DNA of 64,000 nucleotides from Serinicoccus profundi (GTDB lineage Bacteria > Actinomycetota > Actinomycetes > Actinomycetales > Dermatophilaceae), in assembly GCF_008001015.1 (NCBI RefSeq), contig NZ_CP042862.1:2480001-2544000 (forward strand), read 5' to 3'. The notes beneath the pieces are model-generated. The model saw only the letters and a list, made by a program, of their open reading frames with translations, was not told the DNA's origin and did no database searches. Every line of letters begins with the position of its first letter. Position 1 is the stretch's first letter. Shown one piece after another: positions 13,767-23,268 of this stretch. The position numbers were made by a program, and so were the translations under genes.

Positions 13767-14789
13767 TCAGTACTGCTCGTCCTCGGCGAAGGCGGCGTCG
13801 CCCTCGTCGTCGTACGTGCCGTCCTCGTAGGCGGCCGCACCCTCGAACCCGGGGGGGCTGTCCTTGAGGGCCAGGCCCATCTCGGCGAGCTTGTCCTTGA
13901 CCTCGTCGATGGACTTGGCACCGAAGTTGCGGATGTCGAGCAGGTCGGCCTCGCTGCGGCCCACCAGCTCACCGACACTGTGGATGCCCTCGCGCTTGAG
14001 GCAGTTGTAGGACCGGACGGTGAGGTCCAGCTCCTCGATCGGCAGGGCCAGGTCGGAGGCCAGTGCGCCCTCGCCGACCGACGGGCCGATCTCGATCCCC
14101 TCGGCCTCGACGTTCAGCTCGCGGGCGAGACCGAACAGCTCGACGAGCGTGCGCCCAGCCGACGCCACGGCGTCGCGCGGGGCGATGGAGCTCTTGGTCT
14201 CGACGTCGATGACGAGCCGGTCGAAGTCCGTCCGCTGCTCGACACGGGTGGCCTCGACCTTGTAGGTCACGGCGAGGACCGGCGAGTAGATGGAGTCGAC
14301 CGGGATGCGGCCGATCTCCTGCTCGCCCGACTTGTTGAGCTGCGCGGAGACGTAGCCACGGCCACGCTCGACAGTCATCTCCATCTCCAGCGAGCCGGAC
14401 TCGCTCAGCGTGGCGATGTGCAGGTCCGTGTTGTGGACCTCGACGCCCGCCGGCGGGGCGATGTCGGCAGCGGTGACGGCGCCGGCACCCTGCTTGCGCA
14501 GGTACATCACGACGGGCTCGTCGTGCTCGCTCGAGACGACCAGCGACTTGAGGTTGAGGATGACCTCGGTGACGTCCTCCTTGACCCCGGGGATCGTGGA
14601 GAACTCGTGGAGCACGCCGTCGATGCGGATGCTCGTCAGGGAGGCACCGGGGATGCTGGACAGCAGGGTCCGGCGCAGGGAGTTGCCGAGGGTGTAACCG
14701 AAGCCCGGCTCCAGCGGCTCGAGAGCGAACCGGGAGCGGTTGTCGGAGACGACCTCCTCGGTGAGGGTGGGGCGCTGTGCGATGAGCAC
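13767..14789 (-). CDS. rpoA: RNA polymerase alpha subunit
   Basis: 340 residues. The N-terminal domain ([20 protein letters not shown]) dimerises and nucleates RNA polymerase assembly. The C-terminal domain ([30 protein letters not shown]) binds UP-element DNA and activators. An acidic tail rich in Asp, Glu and Tyr ends the protein. The start is GTG. The gene lies between rpsD and rplQ as in other actinobacteria; a hairpin at 14888-14922 precedes it. Confidence 0.97.
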   Translation of the reverse strand: MLIAQRPTLTEEVVSDNRSRFALEPLEPGFGYTLGNSLRRTLLSSIPGASLTSIRIDGVLHEFSTIPGVKEDVTEVILNLKSLVVSSEHDEPVVMYLRKQGAGAVTAADIAPPAGVEVHNTDLHIATLSESGSLEMEMTVERGRGYVSAQLNKSGEQEIGRIPVDSIYSPVLAVTYKVEATRVEQRTDFDRLVIDVETKSSIAPRDAVASAGRTLVELFGLARELNVEAEGIEIGPSVGEGALASDLALPIEELDLTVRSYNCLKREGIHSVGELVGRSEADLLDIRNFGAKSIDEVKDKLAEMGLALKDSPPGFEGAAAYEDGTYDDEGDAAFAEDEQY

Positions 14790-14887
14790 GTTTCGTTCCT
14801 TTCCACGGGCGACCGCTATATGACGCCCGGTGAGGGTGCCGGCCAGGGGCCGGCGGCCAGGACCACCTCTGTCCGTGATCCTGACGA

Positions 14888-14922
14888 CGGGCGGGTATGA
14901 CGAGTGCCGCCATACCCGCCCG
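14888..14922 (-). promoter_or_regulatory. Hairpin between rpsD and rpoA
   Basis: Perfect 12-bp arms (14888-14899 and 14911-14922) enclose an 11-nt loop in the 161-bp gap between rpsD and rpoA. It could limit read-through from rpsD, be a processing site, or be a regulatory structure of the alpha operon. The sequence alone cannot decide. Confidence 0.45.
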
Positions 14923-14950
14923 GGGGTCCGGGGGCGGTGCCCCCAAGGGG

Positions 14951-15560
14951 TCAGTTCTTCGAGTAGAGCTCCACGATGAGCTGCTCGGTGAGGATCGTGT
15001 CGATCTGCTCACGCGTGGGCAGCTGGTGGATGAGGATCTTCAGCGAGCCGGGAACGACCTTGAGCCAGGCCGGGACCGGGCGGTCGCCGTAGGTCTGGCG
15101 GGCCAGCTCGAACGGGAAGGTCTCGACCGACTGCGGACGGACCTCGATGATGTCGTACTGCTCCACCCGGTAGCTGGGCACGTCGACCCGGGTGCCGTTC
15201 ACCAGGAAGTGACCGTGGGTCACCAGCTGGCGCGCGGCGCGGCGGGTCCGGGCCAGGCCGGCCCGGTAGACGACGTTGTCGAGGCGGGACTCCAGGGATG
15301 ATGAGCAGGTTCGCGCCGGTCTTACCGGGGCGGCGGGCCGCCTCGGCGTAGTAGCGGCGGAACTGCTTCTCCATGACGCCATAGGTGAAGCGAGCCTTCT
15401 GCTTCTCCTGCAGCTGGGTGAGGTACTCCTTCTCCTGGCTGCGGCGACGGCCGTGCTGTCCCGGGGGGAAGGGACGCAGCTCGAAGTTCTTGTCGCCGCC
15501 GACGAGGTCGACCTTCAGCCGGCGGGACTTCTTGGTGATGGGTCCGGTGTAACGGGCCAT
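14951..15560 (-). pseudogene. rpsD: 30S ribosomal protein S4, interrupted by a +1 frameshift (probable sequence error)
   Basis: S4 is an essential primary 16S rRNA-binding protein and usually helps control the alpha operon. Residues 1-88 (MARYTGPITKKSRRLKVDLV to GANLLII) are in one frame. The rest (LESRLDNVVYRAGLARTRR to IVELYSKN) is in the next frame. The reading changes at a run of three G (plus strand 15295-15297), where ATCATCCCTGGAG should be ATCATCCTGGAG: one extra base. Removing it restores a 202-residue protein of normal length. The gene is essential and no second copy is in view, so an indel error in the assembly is the simplest explanation. Confidence 0.9.
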
Positions 15561-15587
15561 GATGTATTCCCTGATTCCTTCCGGTGC

Positions 15588-15995
15588 TTAGTTGCGACGC
15601 TTCTTGGGCGGACGGACGCCGTTGTGCGCCTGGGGCGTCACATCGGAGATCGCGCCGACCTCGAGGCCTGCGGCGGTCAGGGAGCGGATCGCGGTCTCGC
15701 GACCCGAGCCCGGGCCCTTGACGAAGACGTCGACCTTCTTCATCCCGTGGTCCATGGCGCGGCGGGCGGCAGCCTCGGCGGCCATCTGCGCGGCGTAGGG
15801 GGTCGACTTGCGCGAACCCTTGAACCCGACCTGGCCCGAGGAGGACCAGGCGATGACGGCACCGGTCGGGTCGGTGATCGTGATGATGGTGTTGCTGAAC
15901 GTGCTCTTGATGTGAGCCTGCCCGAAGGCGACGTTCTTCTTCTCCTTGCGGCGCACCTTGCGGGCGCCGGTGGCCTGACGGCTCTTGGGGGGCAT
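15588..15995 (-). CDS. rpsK: 30S ribosomal protein S11
   Basis: 135 residues. uS11 sits on the platform of the small subunit and contacts mRNA near the exit site. Conserved stretches include [33 protein letters not shown] and [13 protein letters not shown], ending in the basic [10 protein letters not shown]. It lies between rpsM and rpsD in the alpha operon. Two short perfect hairpins occupy the gap to rpsM (16067-16083 and 16126-16140). Confidence 0.97.
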   Translation of the reverse strand: MPPKSRQATGARKVRRKEKKNVAFGQAHIKSTFSNTIITITDPTGAVIAWSSSGQVGFKGSRKSTPYAAQMAAEAAARRAMDHGMKKVDVFVKGPGSGRETAIRSLTAAGLEVGAISDVTPQAHNGVRPPKKRRN

Positions 15996-16066
15996 GTGGT
16001 TTCTCCTAGCGGAAGAGCAAGAAATCTGAGGTCCGCGCGCTGTGGTCCGGGACCGGACTGTCGGGA

Positions 16067-16140
16067 CTGAGCCTGCGGCTCAGCTGACCCGGGCGTCGTT
16101 GCCAGTCGCAGCTGCGGGGCCGTCGGGGGGCGGAGCCCCC
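16067..16140 (-). other. Two intercistronic hairpins between rpsM and rpsK
   Basis: CTGAGCC/GGCTCAG with a 3-nt loop (16067-16083) and GGGGGC/GCCCCC with a 3-nt loop (16126-16140) lie in the 156-bp gap. They may be RNA processing or partial termination sites. Confidence 0.4.
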
Positions 16141-16151
16141 GTCGACCGTGA

Positions 16152-16529
16152 TTACTTGCCGGCCTTCTTCTTGCCGGCGACGGTGCGCTTGGGGCCCTTG
16201 CGGGTGCGCGCGTTGGTCTTGGTGCGCTGACCGTGCACCGGGAGGCCGCGGCGGTGCCGCAGGCCCTGGTAGCTGCCGATCTCCACCTTGCGGCGGATGT
16301 CGGCGGCCACCTCACGGCGGAGGTCACCCTCGAGGCGGAAACTGCCCTCGAGGTGGTCACGCAGGGCGACCAGCTGCTCTTCCGTCAGGTCCTTGACGCG
16401 GGTGGACGGGTCGACACCCGTCGCCGCCAGCGTCTGCACGGCGCGGGTGCGTCCCACGCCGAAGATGTAGGTGAGGGCGACCTCGACGCGCTTGTCGCGC
16501 GGCAGGTCGACACCGATGAGTCGTGCCAT
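16152..16529 (-). CDS. rpsM: 30S ribosomal protein S13
   Basis: 125 residues starting [20 protein letters not shown]. uS13 forms the head of the small subunit and bridges to the large subunit and P-site t[27 protein letters not shown] is the conserved C-terminal rRNA-binding region. The basic Lys/Arg tail is typical. The ATG at 16529 matches the family N-terminus. It heads the alpha operon after rpmJ. The 218-bp gap to rpmJ shows no gene. Confidence 0.97.
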   Translation of the reverse strand: MARLIGVDLPRDKRVEVALTYIFGVGRTRAVQTLAATGVDPSTRVKDLTEEQLVALRDHLEGSFRLEGDLRREVAADIRRKVEIGSYQGLRHRRGLPVHGQRTKTNARTRKGPKRTVAGKKKAGK

Positions 16530-16747
16530 GTGGCAGTGCTCCTTGAGTGATGCGCGAGAGTCTGGCGCAGCACCGGTCCGCATCGTCTGGTGGGCTCGTT
16601 CGCCCGCGGTCCCCGGCTCTCGCGGCCGGAGGTGACGTCCCGCCGGTCGGCGGGGGTCGGGTGCTGCGTTCTTCTAGGTCGTGACGGTATGAAGTTGTGG
16701 TTGACGACGCATCGAAGCTGCGACGCGCGTGGCTCGTGGCTCTCTGC

Positions 16748-16861
16748 TCAGCCCTGACGCTGCTTGTGGCGCAGGTTCTCGCAGATCACCATGACTCGCC
16801 CGTGACGGCGGATCACCTTGCACTTGTCGCAGATCTTCTTCACGCTCGGCTGAACCTTCAT
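16748..16861 (-). CDS. rpmJ: 50S ribosomal protein L36 (zinc-binding form)
   Basis: A 37-residue protein, [20 protein letters not shown] at its start and RHKQRQG at its end. It has the C+ zinc ribbon ligands (CDKC, then Cys and His in CENLRH), so this is the zinc-binding paralogue. bL36 stabilises 23S rRNA domains near the peptidyl-transferase centre. It lies between infA and rpsM, the standard position. Confidence 0.95.
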   Translation of the reverse strand: MKVQPSVKKICDKCKVIRRHGRVMVICENLRHKQRQG

Positions 16862-16931
16862 GGCTTCCTGCCTTCGGGTGGGTGGGATCTGTACGGGATG
16901 TGTGCGGTCCGGGGCCGAGGGCCCCTGGACC

Positions 16932-17153
16932 TCAGCGGTAACGGAAGACGATGCGACCGCGGGTCAGGTCGTACGGGCTGAGCTCCACCACGACCCGGTC
17001 CTCAGGGAGGATCCGGATGTAGTGCTGCCGCATCTTCCCGGAGATGTGAGCCAGGACCACGTGTCCGTTGGTCAGCTCTACCCGGAAGTTCGCGTTCGGG
17101 AGGGCCTCGACTACCGAGCCCTCGATCTCAATGACGCCGTCCTTCTTCGCCAT
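16932..17153 (-). CDS. infA: Translation initiation factor IF-1
   Basis: A 73-residue S1/OB-fold protein. It binds the A site of the 30S subunit and assists IF-2 and IF-3. The sequence [20 protein letters not shown] through GRIVFRYR is nearly invariant across actinobacteria. The ATG at 17153 is the family start. It follows map after a 113-bp gap and precedes rpmJ. Confidence 0.97.
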   Translation of the reverse strand: MAKKDGVIEIEGSVVEALPNANFRVELTNGHVVLAHISGKMRQHYIRILPEDRVVVELSPYDLTRGRIVFRYR

Positions 17154-17266
17154 GTCCTCCACATTCCCTGAATTGCACTGGACTCGACCCACGGAGGGCC
17201 GACGCACCATCCTACGGGACGAGCGAGCCTTCGACCCAATCCGGCCACCGGGGCGACCGGACCGCC

Positions 17267-18142
17267 TCAGTCGGCGAGGGGCGCGAACGTGGCGCCGACG
17301 CGCGCGAGGCCGGCCTCTCCCCCGTCGACGGCTGTCAGCACCCACAGGCCGGCGTCGGTCACGGCGACGGTGTGCTCCCAGTGCGCCGCGCGGCTGCCGT
17401 CGGAGGTGACGACCGTCCAGTCGTCATCGAGCGTCCTGGTCTCGATCGTGCCGAGAGTCACCATCGGCTCGATGGCGAAGGTCGCACCTGAGGGCACCGT
17501 GGGGCCGGTCGAGGTCACGCCGTAGTTGGGGACGTGCGGGTCCATGTGCATCTCCCGGCCGATGCCGTGACCGGTGTAGTCCTCGAGGATCCCGTAGGTC
17601 TCGACCCCGGGCACCCCCTCGCGCCGCCGGCGCTCCAGCGCCTCGTCGACCGACTCCTCCACGGCGTCCCCCACCGCGAACAGCCGGCCTCCGGGACGCA
17701 GCGCAGCCATACCGGCCCAGAGCGAGGCCTCGGTGTCGTCCATGAGGGCGAGGTCGGCGGCACTGCCCCGCTCCCGGCCCCCCACGACGAGGCTCAGCGC
17801 GGCGTCGCCGTGCCACCCGTCGACGATCGCTCCGCAGTCGATGGAGACCAGGTCGCCGTCGGCGAGCACCCGGTCACCCGGGATGCCGTGCACGACCTCG
17901 TCGTTGACCGAGATGCACAGGCTGCCGGTGAAGCCGTGGTACCCCAGGAAGCTGGGCGTGGCCCCCGCGCTGCGGATGGCGTCCTCGGCCAGCGCGTCGA
18001 GCTCGCGGGTCGTGATGCCCGCGACGGCCCGCTCGGAGGCCAGGGTGAGCGTGTCGCCCACGACCTGCCCGGCCCGTCGCATGGCGAGCAGCTGCTCCGG
18101 CGTCTTGCCCTCGATGCGTCGCCCGCGACGGAAGATCGACAT
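17267..18142 (-). CDS. map: Methionine aminopeptidase, type I
   Basis: 291 residues. It removes the initiator methionine from nascent proteins. The dinuclear metal site ligands are visible as the Asp in [16 protein letters not shown], the His in [12 protein letters not shown] and the Glu residues in [10 protein letters not shown] and [10 protein letters not shown]. The N-terminal part ([25 protein letters not shown]) matches the short type I form without an SH3-binding extension. Its ATG overlaps the adk stop by one base (TGATG), so translation is probably coupled. Confidence 0.96.
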   Translation of the reverse strand: MSIFRRGRRIEGKTPEQLLAMRRAGQVVGDTLTLASERAVAGITTRELDALAEDAIRSAGATPSFLGYHGFTGSLCISVNDEVVHGIPGDRVLADGDLVSIDCGAIVDGWHGDAALSLVVGGRERGSAADLALMDDTEASLWAGMAALRPGGRLFAVGDAVEESVDEALERRRREGVPGVETYGILEDYTGHGIGREMHMDPHVPNYGVTSTGPTVPSGATFAIEPMVTLGTIETRTLDDDWTVVTSDGSRAAHWEHTVAVTDAGLWVLTAVDGGEAGLARVGATFAPLAD

Positions 18143-18750
18143 CAGCGGACGTCGGCGTCGCCCGACCCGCCGGCGGGCGCCCCGGCGAGGTCCTCCAGGG
18201 CCGCCTCGATCCGGGCGGTCACCTCGGCGACCTCGCCCATCCCGTCGACCCGCCGGAGGAGACCGCGCTCCTTGTAGCGGGCCGCGAGCGGGGCCGTCTC
18301 CTCGGCATACAACCGCATGCGCTCCCGGATGACGTCCTCGGTGTCGTCGGCGCGACCCTGCTCCTGGGCGCGCGTCAGCAGCCGCTGCACGACCTCGTCG
18401 GTGTCCACGGTGAGCTCCACCACGGCATCGAGCTGGTGACCGGCGTCACCGAGCATCTCATCCAGCGCCTCCACCTGACCGGTGGTGCGGGGGTAGCCGT
18501 CGAGGAGGAAGCCCGGCGCGGTGTCGTCCTGCGCCAGCCGGTCGCGGACGATGGCATTGGTGATCGCGTCGGGCACGTAGCCCCCCGACGCGGTGATCTG
18601 CTTCACCTGGAGACCGAGGTCGGTCTCCTCCTTGATGTTGGCGCGGAAGATGTCACCCGTGGAGATGGCGGGGATACCGTGGGCCGCGGAAACGTGGACG
18701 GCCTGGGTGCCCTTACCGGCACCGGGCGGACCGAGCATGATGAGACGCAT
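18142..18750 (-). CDS. adk: Adenylate kinase
   Basis: 202 residues. It converts AMP plus ATP to two ADP. The P-loop GPPGAGKGTQ is at residue 8 and the NMP-binding motif STGDIFR follows; GFLLDGYPRT precedes the LID region. The LID is the short form without zinc cysteines, as usual in actinobacteria. The ATG at 18750 overlaps the secY stop by one base (TGATG). The secY-adk-map order is conserved. Confidence 0.97.
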   Translation of the reverse strand: MRLIMLGPPGAGKGTQAVHVSAAHGIPAISTGDIFRANIKEETDLGLQVKQITASGGYVPDAITNAIVRDRLAQDDTAPGFLLDGYPRTTGQVEALDEMLGDAGHQLDAVVELTVDTDEVVQRLLTRAQEQGRADDTEDVIRERMRLYAEETAPLAARYKERGLLRRVDGMGEVAEVTARIEAALEDLAGAPAGGSGDADVR

Positions 18751-20075
18751 CAGCGGAGGAACCCTTCGTAGTCGTGCTGCTGGAGCTGGGACTCGATCTG
18801 CTTCACGGTCTGCAGACCGACACCCACGATGATGAGGATCGAGGCTCCACCCAGCGGGAAGTTGGCCACGCCCAGGGCGTTGAAGGCGATGAGCGGGATG
18901 AGGGCCAGGCCGGCGAGGTACAACGCACCGGGGGTGGTGATGCGGTTGATGACGTACTCGAGGTACTCCGCGGTCGGCCGTCCGGCCCGGATCCCGGGGA
19001 TGAACCCGCCGTAGCGCTTCATGTTGTCCGCGACCTCGGTCGGGTTGAACGTCACGGAGGTGTAGAAGAAGCAGAAGAAGATGATCATGGCGGCGTAGAG
19101 CACCATGTAGACCCAGTGCGTGCCGGACCCTGTGGCCCCCATCGACAGGTAGCGGTCGATGAAGCTCACCCACCCCGGAGCGGTGGCCCCGGCCTCCGTG
19201 GGCCGGTTGAAGTTGGCCAGCAGCGAGGGGAGCATGAGGATCGAGCTCGCGAAGATGATGGGGATGACGTTGGCCATGTTGAGCTTGAGCGGGATGTAGG
19301 TCGAGGTGCCGCCGTACTGGCGCCGACCCACCATCCGCTTGGCGTACTGCACCGGGATCCGGCGCTGGCACTGCTCGACGTAGACGACGAGGGTCATGAT
19401 GACCAGCCCGAGGAGCATGACGAGGACGAAGGTCGTCACCGAGCTCTGGTAGATCGCTCCGAGCGCGGCGGGGAAGCCGGCGGCGATCGAGATGAAGATG
19501 AGCAGGGACATCCCGTTGCCGACGCCCTTCTCGGTGATGAGCTCACCCATCCACATGATGAGGCCGGTCCCCGCGGTCATGACCAGGACCATGAGAGACA
19601 GTGTCCAGATGCCGTCGTCAGGCATGACCGAGGTGCAGGTCGTGCCGAAGAGTCGGGCCGGCTCACGCGCGATCGTCACCAGGGTCGAGGCCTGCAGCAC
19701 CGCCAGCCCGATGGTGAGGTAGCGGGTGTACTGGGTCATCTTCGTCTGACCCGCCTGCCCCTCCTTCTTCAGCTGCTCGAAGCGAGGGATGACGACGGTG
19801 AGCAGCTGCACGATGATCGCCGCGGTGATGTAGGGCATGATCCCCAGCGCGAAGACCGACAGCTGCACCATGGCGCCACCGGAGAACAGGTTGACCATCC
19901 CCAGCACGTTGCCGGACAGCTCGGCGGTGTTGAGGCACTGCTGCACCAGGCCGTAGTCGACGCCCGGGGTCGGGATGTGCGTCCCGAGCCGGTAGAGCGC
20001 CATGATCGCGAGCGTGAAGAGGATCTTCTTGCGAAGATCGGGCGTCTTGAACGCGCGCACGAAGGCGGAGAGCAT
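18750..20075 (-). CDS. secY: Protein translocase subunit SecY
   Basis: 441 residues with ten predicted membrane helices. It is the channel of the Sec translocon, which exports unfolded proteins and inserts membrane proteins with SecE and SecG. It starts MLSAFVRAFKTPDLRKKILF. The plug and first periplasmic region are normal, and the cytoplasmic loop motifs NPTEVADNMKRYGGFIPGIR and RITTPGALYLA are conserved. A hairpin at 20193-20225 separates it from rplO, so secY-adk-map may have its own promoter in the 169-bp gap. Confidence 0.97.
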   Translation of the reverse strand: MLSAFVRAFKTPDLRKKILFTLAIMALYRLGTHIPTPGVDYGLVQQCLNTAELSGNVLGMVNLFSGGAMVQLSVFALGIMPYITAAIIVQLLTVVIPRFEQLKKEGQAGQTKMTQYTRYLTIGLAVLQASTLVTIAREPARLFGTTCTSVMPDDGIWTLSLMVLVMTAGTGLIMWMGELITEKGVGNGMSLLIFISIAAGFPAALGAIYQSSVTTFVLVMLLGLVIMTLVVYVEQCQRRIPVQYAKRMVGRRQYGGTSTYIPLKLNMANVIPIIFASSILMLPSLLANFNRPTEAGATAPGWVSFIDRYLSMGATGSGTHWVYMVLYAAMIIFFCFFYTSVTFNPTEVADNMKRYGGFIPGIRAGRPTAEYLEYVINRITTPGALYLAGLALIPLIAFNALGVANFPLGGASILIIVGVGLQTVKQIESQLQQHDYEGFLR

Positions 20076-20192
20076 TCAGGTCCTCCTGTGGGTCCCCCTG
20101 GCGCCGGTCGTCGCGGGCGACGATGCGCCCGGGGAGCGAGCATGAATCGGTCCCGACGATAACACCACGGGTGGTGGGGGTGGGAATGACGT

Positions 20193-20225
20193 GAGGCCCC
20201 GCGCCGCGGGGCGACGCAGGGCCTC
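20193..20225 (-). terminator. Hairpin between rplO and secY (partial terminator candidate)
   Basis: A perfect inner stem GCCCCGC/GCGGGGC (20196-20202 and 20206-20212, 3-nt loop) and an outer GAGG/CCTC pairing lie 20 bp after the rplO stop. It could end or attenuate the spc operon before secY. Confidence 0.45.
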
Positions 20226-20244
20226 AGTCGAGGTATGCCGTAGG

Positions 20245-20715
20245 TCAGGCCTCGGTGGTGCTGCCGCCAGCCGCCTCGATCTTGTCCTTGGCCGAGGCCG
20301 AGAACTTCGTGGCGGTGACGTCGAGCTTCACCGAGAGCTCGCCGGTGCCGAGCACCTTGACGGGCTGGCCCTTGCGGACCGCGCCCTTGGCGACGAGCTC
20401 CTGGGGCCCGACCGTGCCGCCCTCGGGGAAGAGGATGGCGAGCTGGTCGAGGTTGACGACCTGGTAGGTCACCTTGAACGGGTTCTTGAACCCACGCAGC
20501 TTGGGCAGCCGCATGTGCATCGGGGTCTGACCGCCCTCGAAGGTCGCCGGCACCTGGTACCGGGCCTTCGTGCCCTTGGTGCCACGACCGGCAGTCTTGC
20601 CCTTGGACGCCTCGCCTCGACCCACGCGGGTCTTGGCGGTCTTGGCTCCGGGGGCCGGACGCAGGTGGTGCACCTTCAGCGCGGCCGCCTCACGGCGGGT
20701 GGTGCTGTCGGCCAT
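20245..20715 (-). CDS. rplO: 50S ribosomal protein L15
   Basis: 156 residues from the ATG at 20715. A TTG nine bases upstream is in frame but less likely. uL15 is a late-assembly protein of the large subunit. Conserved parts are [30 protein letters not shown] and [20 protein letters not shown]. The GGAGG ribosome site lies within the end of rpmD. It is the last ribosomal gene of the spc operon. Confidence 0.95.
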   Translation of the reverse strand: MADSTTRREAAALKVHHLRPAPGAKTAKTRVGRGEASKGKTAGRGTKGTKARYQVPATFEGGQTPMHMRLPKLRGFKNPFKVTYQVVNLDQLAILFPEGGTVGPQELVAKGAVRKGQPVKVLGTGELSVKLDVTATKFSASAKDKIEAAGGSTTEA

Positions 20716-20716
20716 A

Positions 20717-20899
20717 TCAGTCAACCTCCTCCACGGTCACCAGGTGGGCGACCGTGCGGACCATACCCCGGAACTCCGGGCGGTCCTCCTTGACGACGGT
20801 GTCACCGATCCGCTTGAGGCCCAGGCTCCGGACGGTCTCCCGGTGCATGTGCTTCGTGCCGACGGTGGACTTGATCTGGGTCACCTTGAGCTTGGCCAT
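20717..20899 (-). CDS. rpmD: 50S ribosomal protein L30
   Basis: 60 residues, [14 protein letters not shown] to VTVEEVD, with [19 protein letters not shown] as the conserved core. uL30 contacts 5S-proximal 23S rRNA. Its ATG overlaps the rpsE stop by one base, and the stop lies one base from the rplO start, so the three genes are tightly coupled. Confidence 0.96.
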   Translation of the reverse strand: MAKLKVTQIKSTVGTKHMHRETVRSLGLKRIGDTVVKEDRPEFRGMVRTVAHLVTVEEVD

Positions 20900-21573
20900 C
20901 AGGCACCCGCCTTCGCCTCGGCCGCGGCCTCAGCACGAGCCTTGAGCATGGCGTGAGGCGCGACCTCCTCGAGGGACTTGCCCCGGCGGGCCGCGACGGC
21001 CTCCGGCTGCTCGAGACCCTGCAGCGCCGTAACGGTGGCGTGCACGATGTTGATCGAGTTGCTCGACCCGAGCGACTTGCTCAGGACGTCGTGGATGCCG
21101 GCGCACTCCAGCACGGCGCGGACCGGGCCACCGGCGATGACACCGGTACCCGGGCTGGCCGGCTTGAGCATGACGACCCCGGCCGCAGCCTCACCCTGGA
21201 TCGGGTGCGGGATGGTCCCGCCGATCCGGGGGACGCGGAAGAAGTTCTTCTTGGCCTCCTCGACGCCCTTGGAGATCGCCGCGGGCACCTCCTTGGCCTT
21301 GCCGTATCCGACACCCACGGTGCCGTCACCGTCACCCACCACGACCAGCGCGGTGAAGCTGAAGCGACGACCACCCTTGACCACCTTGGCGACGCGGTTG
21401 ATCGTGACGACGCGCTCGAGGTACTGGTTGCGGTCGTCGTCCCGACCACCGCGGCCGCCACGGCCATCACGGTTGTCTCGGTTGTTGTTGTCTCGGCCAC
21501 CGCGACGGTTGTCGCGGGAGTCGCCGGACGCAGAGCCGGACCCGGCTCCACGTCGCTGGAAATCACCAGCCAT
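20899..21573 (-). CDS. rpsE: 30S ribosomal protein S5 with Arg/Gly/Asn-rich N-terminal extension
   Basis: 224 residues. The uS5 core begins near residue 50 ([20 protein letters not shown]) and includes [13 protein letters not shown] and [12 protein letters not shown]. It shapes the mRNA entry tunnel and decoding fidelity. Residues 6-48 are low-complexity repeats of Asp-Asn-Arg and Gly-Arg-Gly, a flexible cationic tail. N-terminal extensions of S5 occur in actinobacteria, but this one is unusually Arg/Asn-repetitive. Confidence 0.96.
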   Translation of the reverse strand: MAGDFQRRGAGSGSASGDSRDNRRGGRDNNNRDNRDGRGGRGGRDDDRNQYLERVVTINRVAKVVKGGRRFSFTALVVVGDGDGTVGVGYGKAKEVPAAISKGVEEAKKNFFRVPRIGGTIPHPIQGEAAAGVVMLKPASPGTGVIAGGPVRAVLECAGIHDVLSKSLGSSNSINIVHATVTALQGLEQPEAVAARRGKSLEEVAPHAMLKARAEAAAEAKAGA

Positions 21574-21609
21574 CGAAAGGTCCTCTTTCCTCGTTCTCGC
21601 AGGTCCGAA

Positions 21610-21984
21610 TCAGAGCGCCAGGCCGCCCTCGCGGGCGCCCTCCGCGATCGCGGCCACGCGGCCGGCGTAACGGTTGCCGCCACGGTCGAAGACCGCTGCG
21701 TCGACGCCCGCAGCCTTCGCGCGCTCGGCGAGCAGCTCGCCGACCCGCTTGGCCTTGGCCGTCTTGTCGCCGTCCAGGGCGCGGAGGTCCGCCTCCATGG
21801 TCGACGCGGACGCCAGGGTGGCGCTCTTGGTGTCGTCCACGAGCTGGACGAAGACGTGACGCGAGGACCGGTTGACGACGATGCGCGGACGCTCGGCGGT
21901 CCCGGTGACCTTCTTGCGCAGCCGCACGTGACGACGGCCCCGTGCTGCGGTCTTGCTCTTGGCGCGCTTGACGATCTGTGCCAT
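21610..21984 (-). CDS. rplR: 50S ribosomal protein L18
   Basis: 124 residues. uL18 binds 5S rRNA together with L5. Conserved stretches are [20 protein letters not shown] and [13 protein letters not shown], ending in [20 protein letters not shown]. It starts [18 protein letters not shown], 7 bp after the rplF stop. Confidence 0.96.
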   Translation of the reverse strand: MAQIVKRAKSKTAARGRRHVRLRKKVTGTAERPRIVVNRSSRHVFVQLVDDTKSATLASASTMEADLRALDGDKTAKAKRVGELLAERAKAAGVDAAVFDRGGNRYAGRVAAIAEGAREGGLAL

Positions 21985-21991
21985 GGCTTAC

Positions 21992-22529
21992 TTACCAGCC
22001 TTTCCCGACCTTGCGGCGGATGCGCTCACCCTCGTAGCGCACGCCCTTGCCCTTGTACGGGTCGGGCTTGCGCAACTTGCGGATGTTCGCGGCAACCTCG
22101 CCGACCTGCTGCTTGTCGATACCCGTGACCGAGAACCGCGTGGGGTTCTCGACCTGGAAGGTGATGCCCTCCGGGGCCTTGATCAGGATGGAGTGGCTGT
22201 AGCCGAGCGCGAACTCGAGGTCGCTGCCCTTGGCCACCACTCGGTAACCGGTGCCGTGGATCTCCAGCTTCTTGGTGTAACCGTTGGTCACACCCCTCGA
22301 CCATGTTGGCGATGAGGCTGCGGGTGAGGCCGTGACGCGAACGCGAGTCGCGCTCATCGTCCGGTCGGGTCACCTCGATGCTGCCGTCGTCGCCCGTGGC
22401 CACGGAGATCGGCTCGACGACGTCGAGCGCGAGCTGGCCCTTGGGGCCCTTGACGGTGACGGTCGAGCCGTTGATGGCCACGTCCACACCGGAGGGGACG
22501 GTGACGGGGAGTCGTCCGATACGAGACAT
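21992..22529 (-). pseudogene. rplF: 50S ribosomal protein L6, interrupted by a +1 frameshift (probable sequence error)
   Basis: uL6 binds near the sarcin-ricin loop and is needed for factor binding. The first 78 or so residues ([19 protein letters not shown] to SLIANMVEG) are in one frame and the remainder ([18 protein letters not shown] to RKVGKGW) is in another. The switch is at four C on the plus strand (22293-22296); GAGGGGTGTG should be GAGGGTGTG. Deleting one base restores a 178-residue protein, the normal length. As with rpsD, an essential single gene with one homopolymer indel points to sequencing error. Confidence 0.9.
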
Positions 22530-22559
22530 ATTTGTGAGCTCCTTACCTTCTGCTCCGGG

Positions 22560-22958
22560 TCACCAGACGTAGGCGAGCACTTCGCCGCCGACGCCCTTCT
22601 CGGCCGCCTGACGGTCGGTGAGCAGGCCGGAGGACGTCGAGATGATCGCCACACCCAGGCCGCCCAGCACGCGCGGGAGGTTGGTGGACTTCGCGTAGAC
22701 ACGCAGGCCCGGCTTGGAGACGCGGCGCACGCCGGCGATGGAGCGCTCCCGGTTGGGGCCGTACTTGAGGTCGATGATCAGCGTGGTCCCCACCTCGGCA
22801 TCCGCAGAGGACCAGGAGGCGATGTAGCCCTCGGCCTTGAGGATGTCGGCGATGGTCGCCTTCAGCTTGGAGTACGGCATGGAGACCTGGTCCTTGTGCG
22901 CCGAGTTGGCGTTCCGGATCCGAGTCAACATGTCCGCGATCGGGTCGGTCATGGTCAT
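22560..22958 (-). CDS. rpsH: 30S ribosomal protein S8
   Basis: 132 residues from the ATG at 22958 ([20 protein letters not shown]). uS8 is a primary binder of the 16S central domain. In E. coli it also represses the spc operon. The C-terminal signature [22 protein letters not shown] is intact. A hairpin with an 8-bp stem (22990-23009) lies between rpsN and this gene. Confidence 0.96.
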   Translation of the reverse strand: MTMTDPIADMLTRIRNANSAHKDQVSMPYSKLKATIADILKAEGYIASWSSADAEVGTTLIIDLKYGPNRERSIAGVRRVSKPGLRVYAKSTNLPRVLGGLGVAIISTSSGLLTDRQAAEKGVGGEVLAYVW

Positions 22959-22989
22959 GGGCTTCATGCCCTTTCTCATCGCGGTTTCC

Positions 22990-23009
22990 CCCCGGGCATG
23001 AGCCCGGGG
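22990..23009 (-). other. Intercistronic hairpin between rpsN and rpsH
   Basis: CCCCGGGC/GCCCGGGG with a 4-nt loop. It lies upstream of rpsH, where E. coli places the S8 control site about the rplE start. A regulatory or processing role is possible but unproven. Confidence 0.4.
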
Positions 23010-23079
23010 CGACCTTCGATGTTCCAGGTTGGGTTACGTCAGTGAGTGGTATGCCGAGTGGTGGGCGGGAGGACCCGCG

Positions 23080-23265
23080 TCACCAGCTCGACTTGGTGAC
23101 GCCCGGCAGCTCGCCGGCGTGCGCCATCTCGCGCAGGCAGATCCGGCACAGGCCGAACTTGCGGTAGACCGAGTGGGGACGGCCGCACCGCTGGCAGCGG
23201 GTGTAGGCGCGCACCTTGAACTTCGGCTTGCGGTTGGCCTTGTTGATGAGGGCGGTCTTGGCCAT
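23080..23265 (-). CDS. rpsN: 30S ribosomal protein S14, type Z
   Basis: 61 residues with the zinc-ribbon pairs CQRCGRP and CRICLRE, the short zinc-binding uS14 form. It lies between rplE and rpsH in the standard spc order. Starts [20 protein letters not shown]. uS14 is part of the 30S head. Confidence 0.96.
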   Translation of the reverse strand: MAKTALINKANRKPKFKVRAYTRCQRCGRPHSVYRKFGLCRICLREMAHAGELPGVTKSSW

Positions 23266-23268
23266 CGG

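Noticed and set aside
14951-22529. Programmed frameshifting in rpsD and rplF
   Set aside because: No slippery heptamer or stimulatory structure; breaks are single G/C-run indels and a third gene (dedA-like) shows the same kind of error.
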